From the NCBI RefSeq assembly GCF_004963255.1, contig NZ_SUGA01000026.1, positions 1 to 64,000 on the forward strand: 64,000 nucleotides of DNA, in the 5' to 3' direction. The notes beneath the pieces are model-generated. The model had not been told where the DNA came from and ran no database searches. It worked only from the letters and a program-made list of their open reading frames with translations. Origin of the DNA: Mesorhizobium sp. GTDB taxonomy: Bacteria > Pseudomonadota > Alphaproteobacteria > Rhizobiales > Rhizobiaceae. Made by a program: the position numbers and the translations under genes. Position 1 is the stretch's first letter. Each line of letters begins with the position of its first letter. Of the stretch, positions 25,703 to 33,377 are shown piece after piece.

Positions 25703-26752
25703 CTATTGGCAGAACGGGCCGCCGTGGCGGCGGGGTTCGAGGTCCAGGTGGAAATGCAGCGCGTGGTCGGGGTCGGCGCCCGGTCCAAGCACCGTCTTGA
25801 ACGGCCCGCAGGCAGCCTTGCGTACCGCGTCGAGGAACTTCGCATCTTTTTCAGGAGGCGCCGGCCCGACCTCGATCTTGCTTCCGTCCGACAAGGTGAA
25901 GCTTGCGATGTCGAGCGCGTTGCCGAAGGCGTGTTCCGACAGTTTGCGGGTGCCGTTGCGCGGGCGGCAGACGAAGGCAGAGGCCTGGTTGACCGACTTC
26001 AAATCGGCGCCGAGCTCGGCTTTCGCCGCAGGCTGGACGACATCGGCCATGAAGCGCGCCGCCGCCTCGGCCATCGGGCAGTTGAGCTCGGTGCCCGGGC
26101 TGATGCCGATGGACTTGCCTAGTGTCTTCAAAATTATCGGATAGGGGATAGAGCAGCCGATTTGCACATCGTGCTCGGCCTTGTGCTCCTCGAACTCGAC
26201 GCCCATCGCCTTCAGCCGCTCGCGGCATGCGGTTTCCTCGGCCGGCATCTTGTCGGCCGGCACATCGGCCGAACGGGGATCGGGAAGCATCTTTTCCTCG
26301 CCTGGTTGGGCGGGCTTTTCCGGCGGCTGCGGCGCGGTTTCCGGCGGCTCCGGCTCCAGTTCGGCGGGTTTTTCGGTCGGCGTGGGGACAATCTCCGGCA
26401 TTTGCGGTTCGGGCTCCGCCCGCGCCCCGGATTGAGCGTCCTTCGAACGCGGCGGATGGGCGTCCCATTTCGGATGCGACTTCTCCTGGTTGAGGAAGTC
26501 GTCGTTGCTGTCGAGGCGGCTTTTGCCTTGCCCGGACTTGTCGGCGCGGTTTTCCATATCCTGAGGACGCGACCCTGGCGCCGGTATCGTTTGCGGCGTC
26601 TCCGGTACTGGAGCGGCGCTCTCGCTGGCCGGCGGCAAATGTCTCTTGTGGCGGTGATGATGCTTGGCGGCCGTGGCCGGCGTTACCAGCAAGGCTGCCG
26701 CCGCAAAAGGCAACGCCAATCTGCACAATCCGGAAATGCTCAGCGTTGCCAT
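25703..26752 (-). CDS. Extensin-like domain protein, copy 2, with a Pro-rich linker
   Basis: This encodes about 349 residues from the ATG at 26752, which places the signal peptide first (ending TPATAA, then a His-rich patch). Residues about 35-180 are a Pro-Glu-rich, probably extended linker able to span the periplasm. The C-terminal extensin-like domain has CRERLKAMGVEF, LSEHAFGNALDIASF and DPDHALHFHLDL. It is related to the adjacent gene 24737-25567 but with a much longer linker. A start 13 codons upstream is also open. Confidence 0.8.
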   Translation of the reverse strand: MATLSISGLCRLALPFAAAALLVTPATAAKHHHRHKRHLPPASESAAPVPETPQTIPAPGSRPQDMENRADKSGQGKSRLDSNDDFLNQEKSHPKWDAHPPRSKDAQSGARAEPEPQMPEIVPTPTEKPAELEPEPPETAPQPPEKPAQPGEEKMLPDPRSADVPADKMPAEETACRERLKAMGVEFEEHKAEHDVQIGCSIPYPIILKTLGKSIGISPGTELNCPMAEAAARFMADVVQPAAKAELGADLKSVNQASAFVCRPRNGTRKLSEHAFGNALDIASFTLSDGSKIEVGPAPPEKDAKFLDAVRKAACGPFKTVLGPGADPDHALHFHLDLEPRRHGGPFCQ

Positions 26753-26827
26753 CGCCCCGAAACGGCAATCGCGTCGCGAAGTTGCCTGCACCGACGGCCT
26801 TGCCGATCACAATCGGTTACCGGCGCG

Positions 26828-27253
26828 TTACGCGCCTATGGCTTCAAGGCCTTCCTCCAGCCAGTCGGCCAGCATCGGCAGGCCGAGCAGGTATTTGGCC
26901 GTGCGCTTCCTTGGACGCTCCCTGGCGGCTGCCACCGCGTCAGCCCATTCGGAAGCGTCATAGTCGCCGCGCCCGACCCAGGCGAGCGCGATCAGCTCGG
27001 CCGCCTCATCGATGTTGAGATCGTTGATCAGCTCGCGGAATTCTTCCTCGGTGAGGTTTTCCGAGGCCTCCTCGACAAGGCCGTCATGGTGGTGGCTGGC
27101 ATGGGCATCGCCGTCGAACTCGACCTCGTGCTCGGCGCCATCGTCATAATCCTCGTTGACGCCGGCGCTCAGCGCCTTGGCCTTGAGGATGAACAGGCGC
27201 ACCGTGTCCGGGTCGATGGAAAGCTCCCATTCTTTCTCGCGGCGCTGCTGCAC
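26828..27253 (-). CDS. DUF3775 domain protein
   Basis: This 141-residue acidic protein matches DUF3775: it begins LSIDPDTVRLFILKAKAL and includes LTEEEFRELINDLNIDEAAELIALAWVGRGDY and the C-terminal LGLPMLADWLEEGLEAIG. The family is almost confined to alphaproteobacteria and has no known role. A His-rich loop (HASHHHDG) around residue 52 might bind metal. It stands alone, convergent with nothing nearby. Confidence 0.85.
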   Translation of the reverse strand: MQQRREKEWELSIDPDTVRLFILKAKALSAGVNEDYDDGAEHEVEFDGDAHASHHHDGLVEEASENLTEEEFRELINDLNIDEAAELIALAWVGRGDYDASEWADAVAAARERPRKRTAKYLLGLPMLADWLEEGLEAIGA

Positions 27254-27430
27254 GGTCCTTCTCCACGTGATGCGCGTGGTCCGATGATAGCGGATTTGCA
27301 GCGCGCGTCACGCCCGGAGGCAAGGCTCTCTTTCGAGCCGCGCAAAATAGTTCGCCAGCCGCCCGCATTTCGGGATGAAACCGCACCAGAGCGGCGTTAA
27401 TCTGCCATTGTCACGCTCACGGAGGCTTCG

Positions 27431-27979
27431 ATGCGCAGACGATTGCTTGTTCAAGTCATGGCTATTGCGGCGCTGCCGCTGTTCGTCGCCCCGGCTTTTG
27501 CGGCCGGAGAAGGCGGGGGAAGCGCCGGCGGCAGCGGTGGCCAGACGACCACTACCTGCAAGAAGGGCGAGGTCTGGGACAAGAAGAAGAACAAATGCGT
27601 GAAGCCGCAATATGGCATGCTGGATGACGACAGCATCTACGAGGCCGGCCACGATCTGGCGATGGCCGGGCGCTATGACGAGGCGATCTCGGTGCTGACG
27701 CTCGCCGCCAACAAGCAGGATCCGCGCATCCTCAACTATCTCGGCTATTCGCACCGCCATTCGGGCCGCGTCACCGTCGGCCTCGGCTATTACGAGGAAG
27801 CGCTGCGCATCGACCCGAACTACACGCTTGTGCGCGAGTATCTCGGCGAAGCGCATCTGCAGATCGGCGATCTCGCCGGCGCTCAGGAACAGCTCAAGGA
27901 AATCGAAAAGCGGACCGGCACGGGCTCGCGCGAATACGGCATGCTGTCCGAACAGATCGATCATTTCCTGCGGAGCTGA
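27431..27979 (+). CDS. Secreted tetratricopeptide repeat protein
   Basis: This 182-residue protein has a signal peptide ending PAFAA near residue 25, a Gly-Ser linker, and a short Cys-bracketed motif CKKGEVWDKKKNKCVKP (residues about 41-57). It then has three TPR units (from AGHDLAMAGRYDEAISVLTLA to LGEAHLQIGDLAGAQEQL). It is predicted to be a periplasmic scaffold for protein-protein contacts. It is a single gene, closed by a terminator at 28000-28030. Confidence 0.85.
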   Translation: MRRRLLVQVMAIAALPLFVAPAFAAGEGGGSAGGSGGQTTTTCKKGEVWDKKKNKCVKPQYGMLDDDSIYEAGHDLAMAGRYDEAISVLTLAANKQDPRILNYLGYSHRHSGRVTVGLGYYEEALRIDPNYTLVREYLGEAHLQIGDLAGAQEQLKEIEKRTGTGSREYGMLSEQIDHFLRS

Positions 27980-27999
27980 ACAGGCTGCAAGCGCTTCGG

Positions 28000-28030
28000 G
28001 CCGGCTGCGAGCAATCGTAGCCGGCTTTTT
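28000..28030 (+). terminator. Rho-independent terminator of the TPR gene
   Basis: A 7-base-pair stem, GCCGGCT with AGCCGGC around a 12-base loop, is followed directly by TTTTT. It begins 21 bases after the TPR gene stop. Confidence 0.8.
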
Positions 28031-28240
28031 GTTGTTCGCCGCCAGCCGGCATCCGCGAAAGCGGTGATCATTTTGCCGAACTTCATTTTTGGCGTGAAAA
28101 TCGCGCCAAGATCGCTATATTCAGGGAAATTGTGGTGAAACGGTTCCGTTAGCCCGAGGCTGCCGGACCGTTTTCTTTTTGTACCCATTTGACAAGGCTG
28201 CTCCCGACAAGCGGGGGTGGCGGCAGGAAAGGTCAGGCAT

Positions 28241-28714
28241 ATGATCAAGGTCCCGATGACAGGCGAGGGGTTCGCGTCATTGAAGGAAGAACTGCGTTGG
28301 CGCCAGCAAGAGGAGCGTCCGCGTATCATCGAGGCGATCTCCGAAGCGCGCTCGCATGGCGACCTGTCCGAAAATGCCGAATATCATGCGGCCAAGGAGT
28401 CGCAGAGCCACAATGAAGGCCGCATCAACGAGCTCGAGGATCTGATCGCGCGCGCCGAGGTCATCGACGTCTCCAAGCTTTCCGGCGACAAGGTGAAGTT
28501 CGGCGCGACCGTCGTGCTCGTCGACGAGGACACCGAGGAAAAGAAGACCTACCAGATCGTCGGCGACCAGGAAGCCGACGTGAAGTCCGGCCGCATCTCG
28601 ATCTCCTCGCCGATCGCGCGAGCGCTCATCGGCAAGGAAGTCGGTGACGCCATCGAGGTCAACGCCCCTGGCGGCGCCCGGGGGTATGAGATCGTCCAGG
28701 TGCAGTTCATTTAG
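28241..28714 (+). CDS. greA: Transcription elongation factor GreA
   Basis: This 157-residue protein is the normal GreA length from the ATG at 28241, with AGGAAAGG upstream. The N-terminal coiled coil carries the tip GDLSENAEYHAAKE, with Asp41 and Glu44 at the positions that coordinate the magnesium ion in the RNA polymerase channel. The C-terminal FKBP-like domain has SPIARALIGKEVGD. It stimulates cleavage of backtracked RNA. A palindromic repeat starts 6 bases after the stop and may end transcription. Confidence 0.97.
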   Translation: MIKVPMTGEGFASLKEELRWRQQEERPRIIEAISEARSHGDLSENAEYHAAKESQSHNEGRINELEDLIARAEVIDVSKLSGDKVKFGATVVLVDEDTEEKKTYQIVGDQEADVKSGRISISSPIARALIGKEVGDAIEVNAPGGARGYEIVQVQFI

Positions 28715-28720
28715 CTCCAA

Positions 28721-28923
28721 TCTCCCCCCTTGTGGGGGAGAAAGCGATTTCAACATCTTAGCCGAAGGCTAAGTGTTAGAAATCGCAAGAGAGGGGACAA
28801 GCGCTGTGCGACGAGGGCCGGGCGCCCGACGAAATCCCCTCTCTTGGATTTTCTACGACTTAGCCTTCGCGAAGTGCTCCGGCTAAGACCGTGAAAATCC
28901 ATTCTCCCCCACAAGGGGGGAGA
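28721..28923. repeat. Large palindromic repeat, family B
   Basis: The left arm (28721-28797) begins TCTCCCCCCTTGTGGGGGAG and ends AAGAGAGGGGA; the right arm (28836-28923) is its imperfect inverse. Inside each arm lies an inner hairpin built on TTAGCC and GGCTAA. The element would fold into a large cruciform or RNA structure. Its right end runs 41 bases into the waaC gene and supplies that gene's stop codon. Confidence 0.85.
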
Positions 28924-29884
28924 CAGCGCGCCGCGCCAGTAGCCGTTCCGCCTCGGCCACCACCTCAGCCGGCGTGATCTTGCCGCCGGGCGGCGCAAGC
29001 AAGGTCGATGCAAACTTTCCCCGCGGGCCGGTGAGACCGGGCTCGGTCGCCAGGAAGATGGCGACTGTCGGCAGGCCGAAGGCGCTGGCGAGATGCGTCA
29101 GGCCGGTGTCGGCGCCGATGACCAGCGCCGAGCGGCCGAGGATCGCGGCGACGTCCGCGAGCGGCGATTTCGCAACCAGCACTGTCCTTGGCACGGCTCC
29201 GGCAATGGCTTCCGCCACCTTCTTTTCCGCCTCATTCGACCATGTGACCACCGGCGTGAATTGCCGGTCGGCCAGCTCGCGCGCGGTTCCGATCCAGTCC
29301 TCGGCCGGCCATTTCTTGTCCTCGCGGCTGGTGCCGTGGAGCAGGAAAGCGGTTTTGCCTTCAACACCGAGTAGCGCGCCCGCTGGCGGCACGATGCCGG
29401 AGTCGAGCGCCGACAGGTCAGGCTCGTAGCCCAGCGCCAGGCCGAACAGCCGCCTGGTGCGCTCGATGGCATGCAGATCGCGCGGCACGGCGTATTTGCG
29501 CTGATAGAACAGCGTCGCCGAAGGCTCACGGACGCTGGCGCGATCGAAGCCGGCAATCGGCGCTCCGGCCTGGATGGCGACCAGGGCCGACTTCAGCAAG
29601 CCTTGGGCGTCAATGACGAGGTCGTAGCGGGAGGCACGGAGCGCTCGGCGCAGCCCGGCCATCTCACGCCATGTTCCGCCGTCGAAAAGCCTCTTGCGCC
29701 AGCGCCGGACCGCCACCTTGTGGATCATTCCAATCGCCGGATGCAAGGCCACGATGCCGGCAAACGGCTCCTCCACGCACCAGTCGAAGCTTATATCGGG
29801 GCGGTTGCGCACCGCGTCCTCTACGGCCGGAAACGTGTGGATGACATCGCCCATCGACGATGTCTTGACGATCAGCACTTTCAT
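28883..29884 (-). CDS. waaC: Lipopolysaccharide heptosyltransferase I
   Basis: This 333-residue GT9-family enzyme begins MKVLIVKTSSMGDVIHTFPA, which is the WaaC N-terminus. It has FLLHGTSREDKKWP near residue 180 and the donor-site GADTGLTHLASAFGLPTVAIF near 260. It adds the first L-glycero-D-manno-heptose to Kdo-lipid A at the inner face of the inner membrane. Its start overlaps the waaF stop by 4 bases. The last 13 residues (SPLVGENGFSRS end) and the stop come from the adjacent palindromic repeat, so the native C-terminus was probably replaced. Confidence 0.93.
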   Translation of the reverse strand: MKVLIVKTSSMGDVIHTFPAVEDAVRNRPDISFDWCVEEPFAGIVALHPAIGMIHKVAVRRWRKRLFDGGTWREMAGLRRALRASRYDLVIDAQGLLKSALVAIQAGAPIAGFDRASVREPSATLFYQRKYAVPRDLHAIERTRRLFGLALGYEPDLSALDSGIVPPAGALLGVEGKTAFLLHGTSREDKKWPAEDWIGTARELADRQFTPVVTWSNEAEKKVAEAIAGAVPRTVLVAKSPLADVAAILGRSALVIGADTGLTHLASAFGLPTVAIFLATEPGLTGPRGKFASTLLAPPGGKITPAEVVAEAERLLARRAVSPLVGENGFSRS

Positions 29885-30888
29885 GCGGCCGCCGGAACCT
29901 TGAGCAGGCGGTCGGCCGCGGCGGTGACCCGAGCGATATCGAGCGTCTTCAGGCAGTTGAGGTGCCCAAGCGGACAGACCTTCCTATGGCAGGGCGAGCA
30001 GGACAGATGCAGCCAGATCAGCTCGGAGCGCTCGCTGAGCGGCGGCGTGTTTTCCGGCGAGGTCGAACCGTAGACGGCGACGATCGGCGTGCCGACGGCG
30101 GCCGCGACATGCATCAGGCCGCTGTCGTTCGAGACCGCAAGCTTCGCCGCGGCGATCAGGTCGATGGCGTCCTCGAGGCGGGTCTTGCCGGCCAGGTCGA
30201 TGGCGCCCGGCGCAAGTGCTGCGATCTCGCCGGTCACGTCGGCATCGTTCTTCGAGCCGAGCAGCGCGACGCCCAGACCCCTGGCCATCATGTCCCGGGC
30301 AAGCCCGGCATAGTGATCGCTCGGCCAGCGTTTTGCCGGGCCGAACTCGGCGCCTGGCATGAGAGCCACGAATTTTCTTCCCGTCAGCCCGAACCGCGCC
30401 AGCAGATCGGCCTGGTTGGCCTTGTCGACGGTGAGCCTCGGCGCGCGAAACGTGCCGCCGCGCGCGAGGCCGAAATAGGCGCGCGCCGTGCGCCGCTTCA
30501 GCGCCTCGGGCAGCGGCACAATGTCGGTGAGCAGGCCATAGCGCATCTCGCGCAGATTGCCGACGCGGTGCGGAATGCGGGCAAAGAACGGGATCAGCGC
30601 CGATTTCCAACTCCCTGGCAGCACATACGCCATGTCGTAGCGGCCGCGCAGCAGGCGGCCGAAGCGCCTGCGGCTGCGGAATTCGAGCGCGCCCGGCATC
30701 AGCGGGAAGTCGATCTGGCTGCGTATCTCAGGCATGCGCCTGACCAAGGGTGCAGCCCAGGCCGGCGCCAGCACGTCGATCGCCGCGTTCGGATGTTTTT
30801 CCTTCAGCGCCGCAAACAGGCACTGCGCCATGACCATGTCGCCCACCCAGCGTGGGCCGATCACGAGGATCGTTGGGCCTTCAGCCAT
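29881..30888 (-). CDS. waaF: Lipopolysaccharide heptosyltransferase II
   Basis: This 335-residue GT9-family enzyme begins ILVIGPRWVGDMVMAQ, the WaaF signature, with LMPGAEFGPAKRWP near residue 185 and SNDSGLMHVAAAVGTPIVAVYG near 265. It transfers the second heptose of the LPS inner core. It overlaps hldD by 28 bases and waaC by 4, so the three form one operon. The C-terminal CPLGHLNC segment with clustered cysteines is typical of WaaF. Confidence 0.94.
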   Translation of the reverse strand: MAEGPTILVIGPRWVGDMVMAQCLFAALKEKHPNAAIDVLAPAWAAPLVRRMPEIRSQIDFPLMPGALEFRSRRRFGRLLRGRYDMAYVLPGSWKSALIPFFARIPHRVGNLREMRYGLLTDIVPLPEALKRRTARAYFGLARGGTFRAPRLTVDKANQADLLARFGLTGRKFVALMPGAEFGPAKRWPSDHYAGLARDMMARGLGVALLGSKNDADVTGEIAALAPGAIDLAGKTRLEDAIDLIAAAKLAVSNDSGLMHVAAAVGTPIVAVYGSTSPENTPPLSERSELIWLHLSCSPCHRKVCPLGHLNCLKTLDIARVTAAADRLLKVPAAA

Positions 30889-31808
30889 TCGACATAGTCC
30901 CTGACGCCGGTTTCGACTGTGCGGAATTGGCCATTGTAGCCGGCCGCGCGCAAGCGGGACATATCAGCCTGCGTGAAACTCTGGTAGCTGCCCTTGAGAT
31001 GGTCGGGGAAGGGGATGAACTCAATCTCGCCCTTGCCCAGCGTGTCGATCACCGTCTCGGCGATGGCCCGGAACGGCTGGGCGCAACCGGTGCCGCAGTT
31101 GAAGATGCCGCTCTGGCCCTTTTTCCAAAGCCAGAGATTGACGTCGGCGACATCGCCGACATGGATGAAGTCGCGGCTCTGCTCGCCCGGGCCGAAGTCG
31201 CCATAGGCGCCGAAGAGTTTCGGATTTTCGCCACGCTCGACCTGGTTGAACAGATGGAAGGCGACGGACGCCATGGCGCCCTTGTGCGCCTCGCGCGGTC
31301 CGTAGACGTTGAAATAGCGCAGGCCCGTCACCTGCGAATGGTCGGTGTCGACATTGCGGCGGACGTAGTCGTCGAACAGCTTCTTCGAATAGGCATAGAC
31401 GTTGAGCGGGCGCTCGAACTCGGGTTCCTCGCGGAACTCGCTGTCGCCGCCATAGACGGATGCGGAGGAGGCATAGAGGAAGGGCACGCGCAGGTCGAGG
31501 CAGGCATGCAGCAGCCGCTTCGAATAGGTGTAGTTCACCTCCATCATGAACTTGCCGTTCCACTCGGTGGTGGTCGAGCAGGCGCCCTGGTGGAAGACGG
31601 CCTCGATGCGGCCGAGCGCGCCATTCTCGAGCTGGGCGAGAAAATCGTCCTTGTCGAGATAGTCGGCGATCTTGAGATCGGCGAGGTTGGCGATCTTGTG
31701 GCCGTCGGTGAGATCGTCGACCACGACGATGTCGTCATGCCCCTCGGCATTGAGAGCAGCGACGATGTTGGAGCCGATCATGCCGGCGCCGCCCGTGACG
31801 ATGATCAT
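30861..31808 (-). CDS. hldD: ADP-L-glycero-D-manno-heptose 6-epimerase
   Basis: This 315-residue protein starts at the ATG at 31808. The NADP-binding GGAGMIGSNIV motif lies at the N-terminus, ASSASVYGG near residue 115, and the catalytic Tyr-Lys in NVYAYSKKLFDDY near 140. HRQGACSTTTEWNG-like HQGACSTTTEWNG is the family hallmark. It makes the L-glycero form of ADP-heptose, the substrate of the WaaC and WaaF enzymes encoded directly downstream. It is divergent from the toxin-antitoxin pair. Confidence 0.95.
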   Translation of the reverse strand: MIIVTGGAGMIGSNIVAALNAEGHDDIVVVDDLTDGHKIANLADLKIADYLDKDDFLAQLENGALGRIEAVFHQGACSTTTEWNGKFMMEVNYTYSKRLLHACLDLRVPFLYASSASVYGGDSEFREEPEFERPLNVYAYSKKLFDDYVRRNVDTDHSQVTGLRYFNVYGPREAHKGAMASVAFHLFNQVERGENPKLFGAYGDFGPGEQSRDFIHVGDVADVNLWLWKKGQSGIFNCGTGCAQPFRAIAETVIDTLGKGEIEFIPFPDHLKGSYQSFTQADMSRLRAAGYNGQFRTVETGVRDYVEWLKAQRSS

Positions 31809-31904
31809 GAAGGCCTCTGTCTGTTTGCGATCCGGGCTCTTATAGGGGAGGCTGGTGTGAGTGTCGATAAAACTGGTGCCGTCCCGTATTGAGGGTCGCC
31901 AATC

Positions 31905-31931
31905 TTGTCTATTTCGTCTGTTTTGTCTATT
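31905..31931 (+). promoter_or_regulatory. Three tandem 9-base repeats, likely antitoxin operator
   Basis: TTGTCTATT, TCGTCTGTT and TTGTCTATT lie head to tail at 31905-31931, ending 21 bases before the antitoxin start. The nine-base period and position suit cooperative binding of a Phd/YefM-type antitoxin for autoregulation. An AT-rich TATTATA just after the repeats may be the -10 box. Confidence 0.55.
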
Positions 31932-31952
31932 ATATCCAAAACGGAGCGTGCC

Positions 31953-32189
31953 ATGAAGCAGTACCCGTCGACTGATTTGAAACAGAATCTCGGTGATGTT
32001 CTTGCGGCTGCCAGCCAGCAGCCTGTCTCCATCACCCGTCACAACAAGCCGAGATACGTCCTCATGAGCATCGAGGCCTATGAGGCTCGCTTCGTCAACG
32101 ACAGTCGCCGTGCCTACGCCGCCAAGGACGCCCCGTCAGAGCATGTCGATATGCTCGAGGAGTACGCTGCCGAGTTGGATCGTGATTAA
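31953..32189 (+). CDS. Phd/YefM-family antitoxin
   Basis: This 78-residue protein starts at the ATG at 31953 (ACGGAG upstream). The N-terminus MKQYPSTDLKQNLGDVLAAA, then PVSITRHNKPRYVLMSIEAYEA, is the Phd/YefM DNA-binding fold; the acidic C-terminal helix would wrap the toxin. Its stop overlaps the next gene by 8 bases, the usual antitoxin-toxin coupling. It probably represses its own promoter through the nonamer repeats upstream. Confidence 0.88.
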   Translation: MKQYPSTDLKQNLGDVLAAASQQPVSITRHNKPRYVLMSIEAYEARFVNDSRRAYAAKDAPSEHVDMLEEYAAELDRD

Positions 32190-32595
32190 GCCGGTTGCCG
32201 CCGACATCTGGCGATATCCATATCTGTGGTATCGCCAGCATGGAGACGGCGAGACCGAAGGCCGCAAGAGACGGCCCGTCGCCTTCGTGGCCGTTCTTCC
32301 CGGGAAAGCCGGGGGGACCAACCTTTTCATCCTCGCAATCACCTCCACGCAGCCGGGGCGCGATCGTATCGCCGTTGCCATTCCGGAAATTGAACGCCGC
32401 CGCGCCAGCCTTGACCCCATCCCTCTTTGGGTCATAATCGATGAGTACAACCACGATATCCTGGAATCGTCGGCTTACTTCGAACCGGGCGCGCGCATAG
32501 GCGCGTTCAGTCCATCATTCCACAAGAAAGTCATGGGTGCTTTCATTGCGGTTGTCCGCAAAGGCCAATCCAAAGCCATCCCCCGTGCGGACTAA
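32182..32595 (+). CDS. Putative toxin partner, PemK/MazF-like
   Basis: The start is a GTG at 32182, inside the antitoxin stop region, giving 137 residues. The pattern DIWRYPYLW, then ETEGRKRRPVAFVAVLPG, LFILAITS and a late FSPSFHKKVMGAFIAVVRKG resembles the PemK/MazF fold, where the first strand and GRK-RPV turn form the RNA-binding face. Endoribonuclease activity is inferred, not shown. Pairing Phd/YefM with a PemK-like toxin differs from the textbook Phd-Doc or YefM-YoeB pairs. Confidence 0.65.
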   Translation: MIKPVAADIWRYPYLWYRQHGDGETEGRKRRPVAFVAVLPGKAGGTNLFILAITSTQPGRDRIAVAIPEIERRRASLDPIPLWVIIDEYNHDILESSAYFEPGARIGAFSPSFHKKVMGAFIAVVRKGQSKAIPRAD

Positions 32596-32604
32596 TGACC
32601 AAAA

Positions 32605-33237
32605 ATGCCGCCGACCGAACTGCTGATCGCCTTCTTCGCCACCACCGCGATCTTCGCCTACATCCCCGGACCCGCCATGCTTTACGCCGCGGCGCAGACG
32701 ATGGCGCGGGGCCGCTGGTCGGGGCTGACGGCGGCTCTTGGCATTCATCTCGGCGGCTATGTGCATGTCTTCGCGGCCGCCGCGGGACTGTCCGTCCTGT
32801 TCCACGCCGTGCCGCCGCTCTATCTGGCGGTCAAGCTCGGCGGCGCGCTCTACCTGATCTGGCTCGGCGTCTCAATGTTCCGCAAACGGACGGACGGCGA
32901 TACGGATTTGCCGGCCATCGAGCGGAAATCGGCCCGGCGCGCCTTTTTCGAAAGCATCACAGTCGAGGTGCTCAATCCGAAGACGGCGATCTTCTTCATG
33001 GCGTTTCTGCCGCAATTCATCAATGCCTCGGCGGTGTTCCCGGTCTGGCTGCAGTTCGTCGTGCTTGGAACCATCGTCAATCTGATGTTTTCCTCCGCCG
33101 ATATTGTTTGCGTATTCCTCGCCGGCGCGATGATCGCCCGGCTGCGGCGCTCGGGCCGCGCACATCGGCTGATGCAGCGCGCAGGCGGCGCCGTGCTGGT
33201 CGGCCTCGGCGTCCACGTGGCCCTGCAGAGAAGCTGA
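32605..33237 (+). CDS. LysE-family amino-acid exporter
   Basis: This 210-residue protein has six predicted helices and the LysE/RhtB signature YIPGPAMLYAAAQTMARGRWSG near the N-terminus, followed by GIHLGGYVHVFAAAAG and NPKTAIFFMAFLPQF. It should export an amino acid or related metabolite across the inner membrane. It begins 9 bases after the toxin gene, so it may be read from the same transcript, probably by accident of position rather than function. Confidence 0.9.
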   Translation: MPPTELLIAFFATTAIFAYIPGPAMLYAAAQTMARGRWSGLTAALGIHLGGYVHVFAAAAGLSVLFHAVPPLYLAVKLGGALYLIWLGVSMFRKRTDGDTDLPAIERKSARRAFFESITVEVLNPKTAIFFMAFLPQFINASAVFPVWLQFVVLGTIVNLMFSSADIVCVFLAGAMIARLRRSGRAHRLMQRAGGAVLVGLGVHVALQRS

Positions 33238-33377
33238 TTGCACAGCTGGTTCCGGCCGCAGCCAATCGGGGCCTGCCGTTGCGCTCGCCCCAATTGCGGT
33301 ATATCCGCATCGCGTTGAGCCAGGTGCGCCACAATTCCGGCGCTGAAACCTAATCAAGTCCTGCCTTTTTCAGGCAT

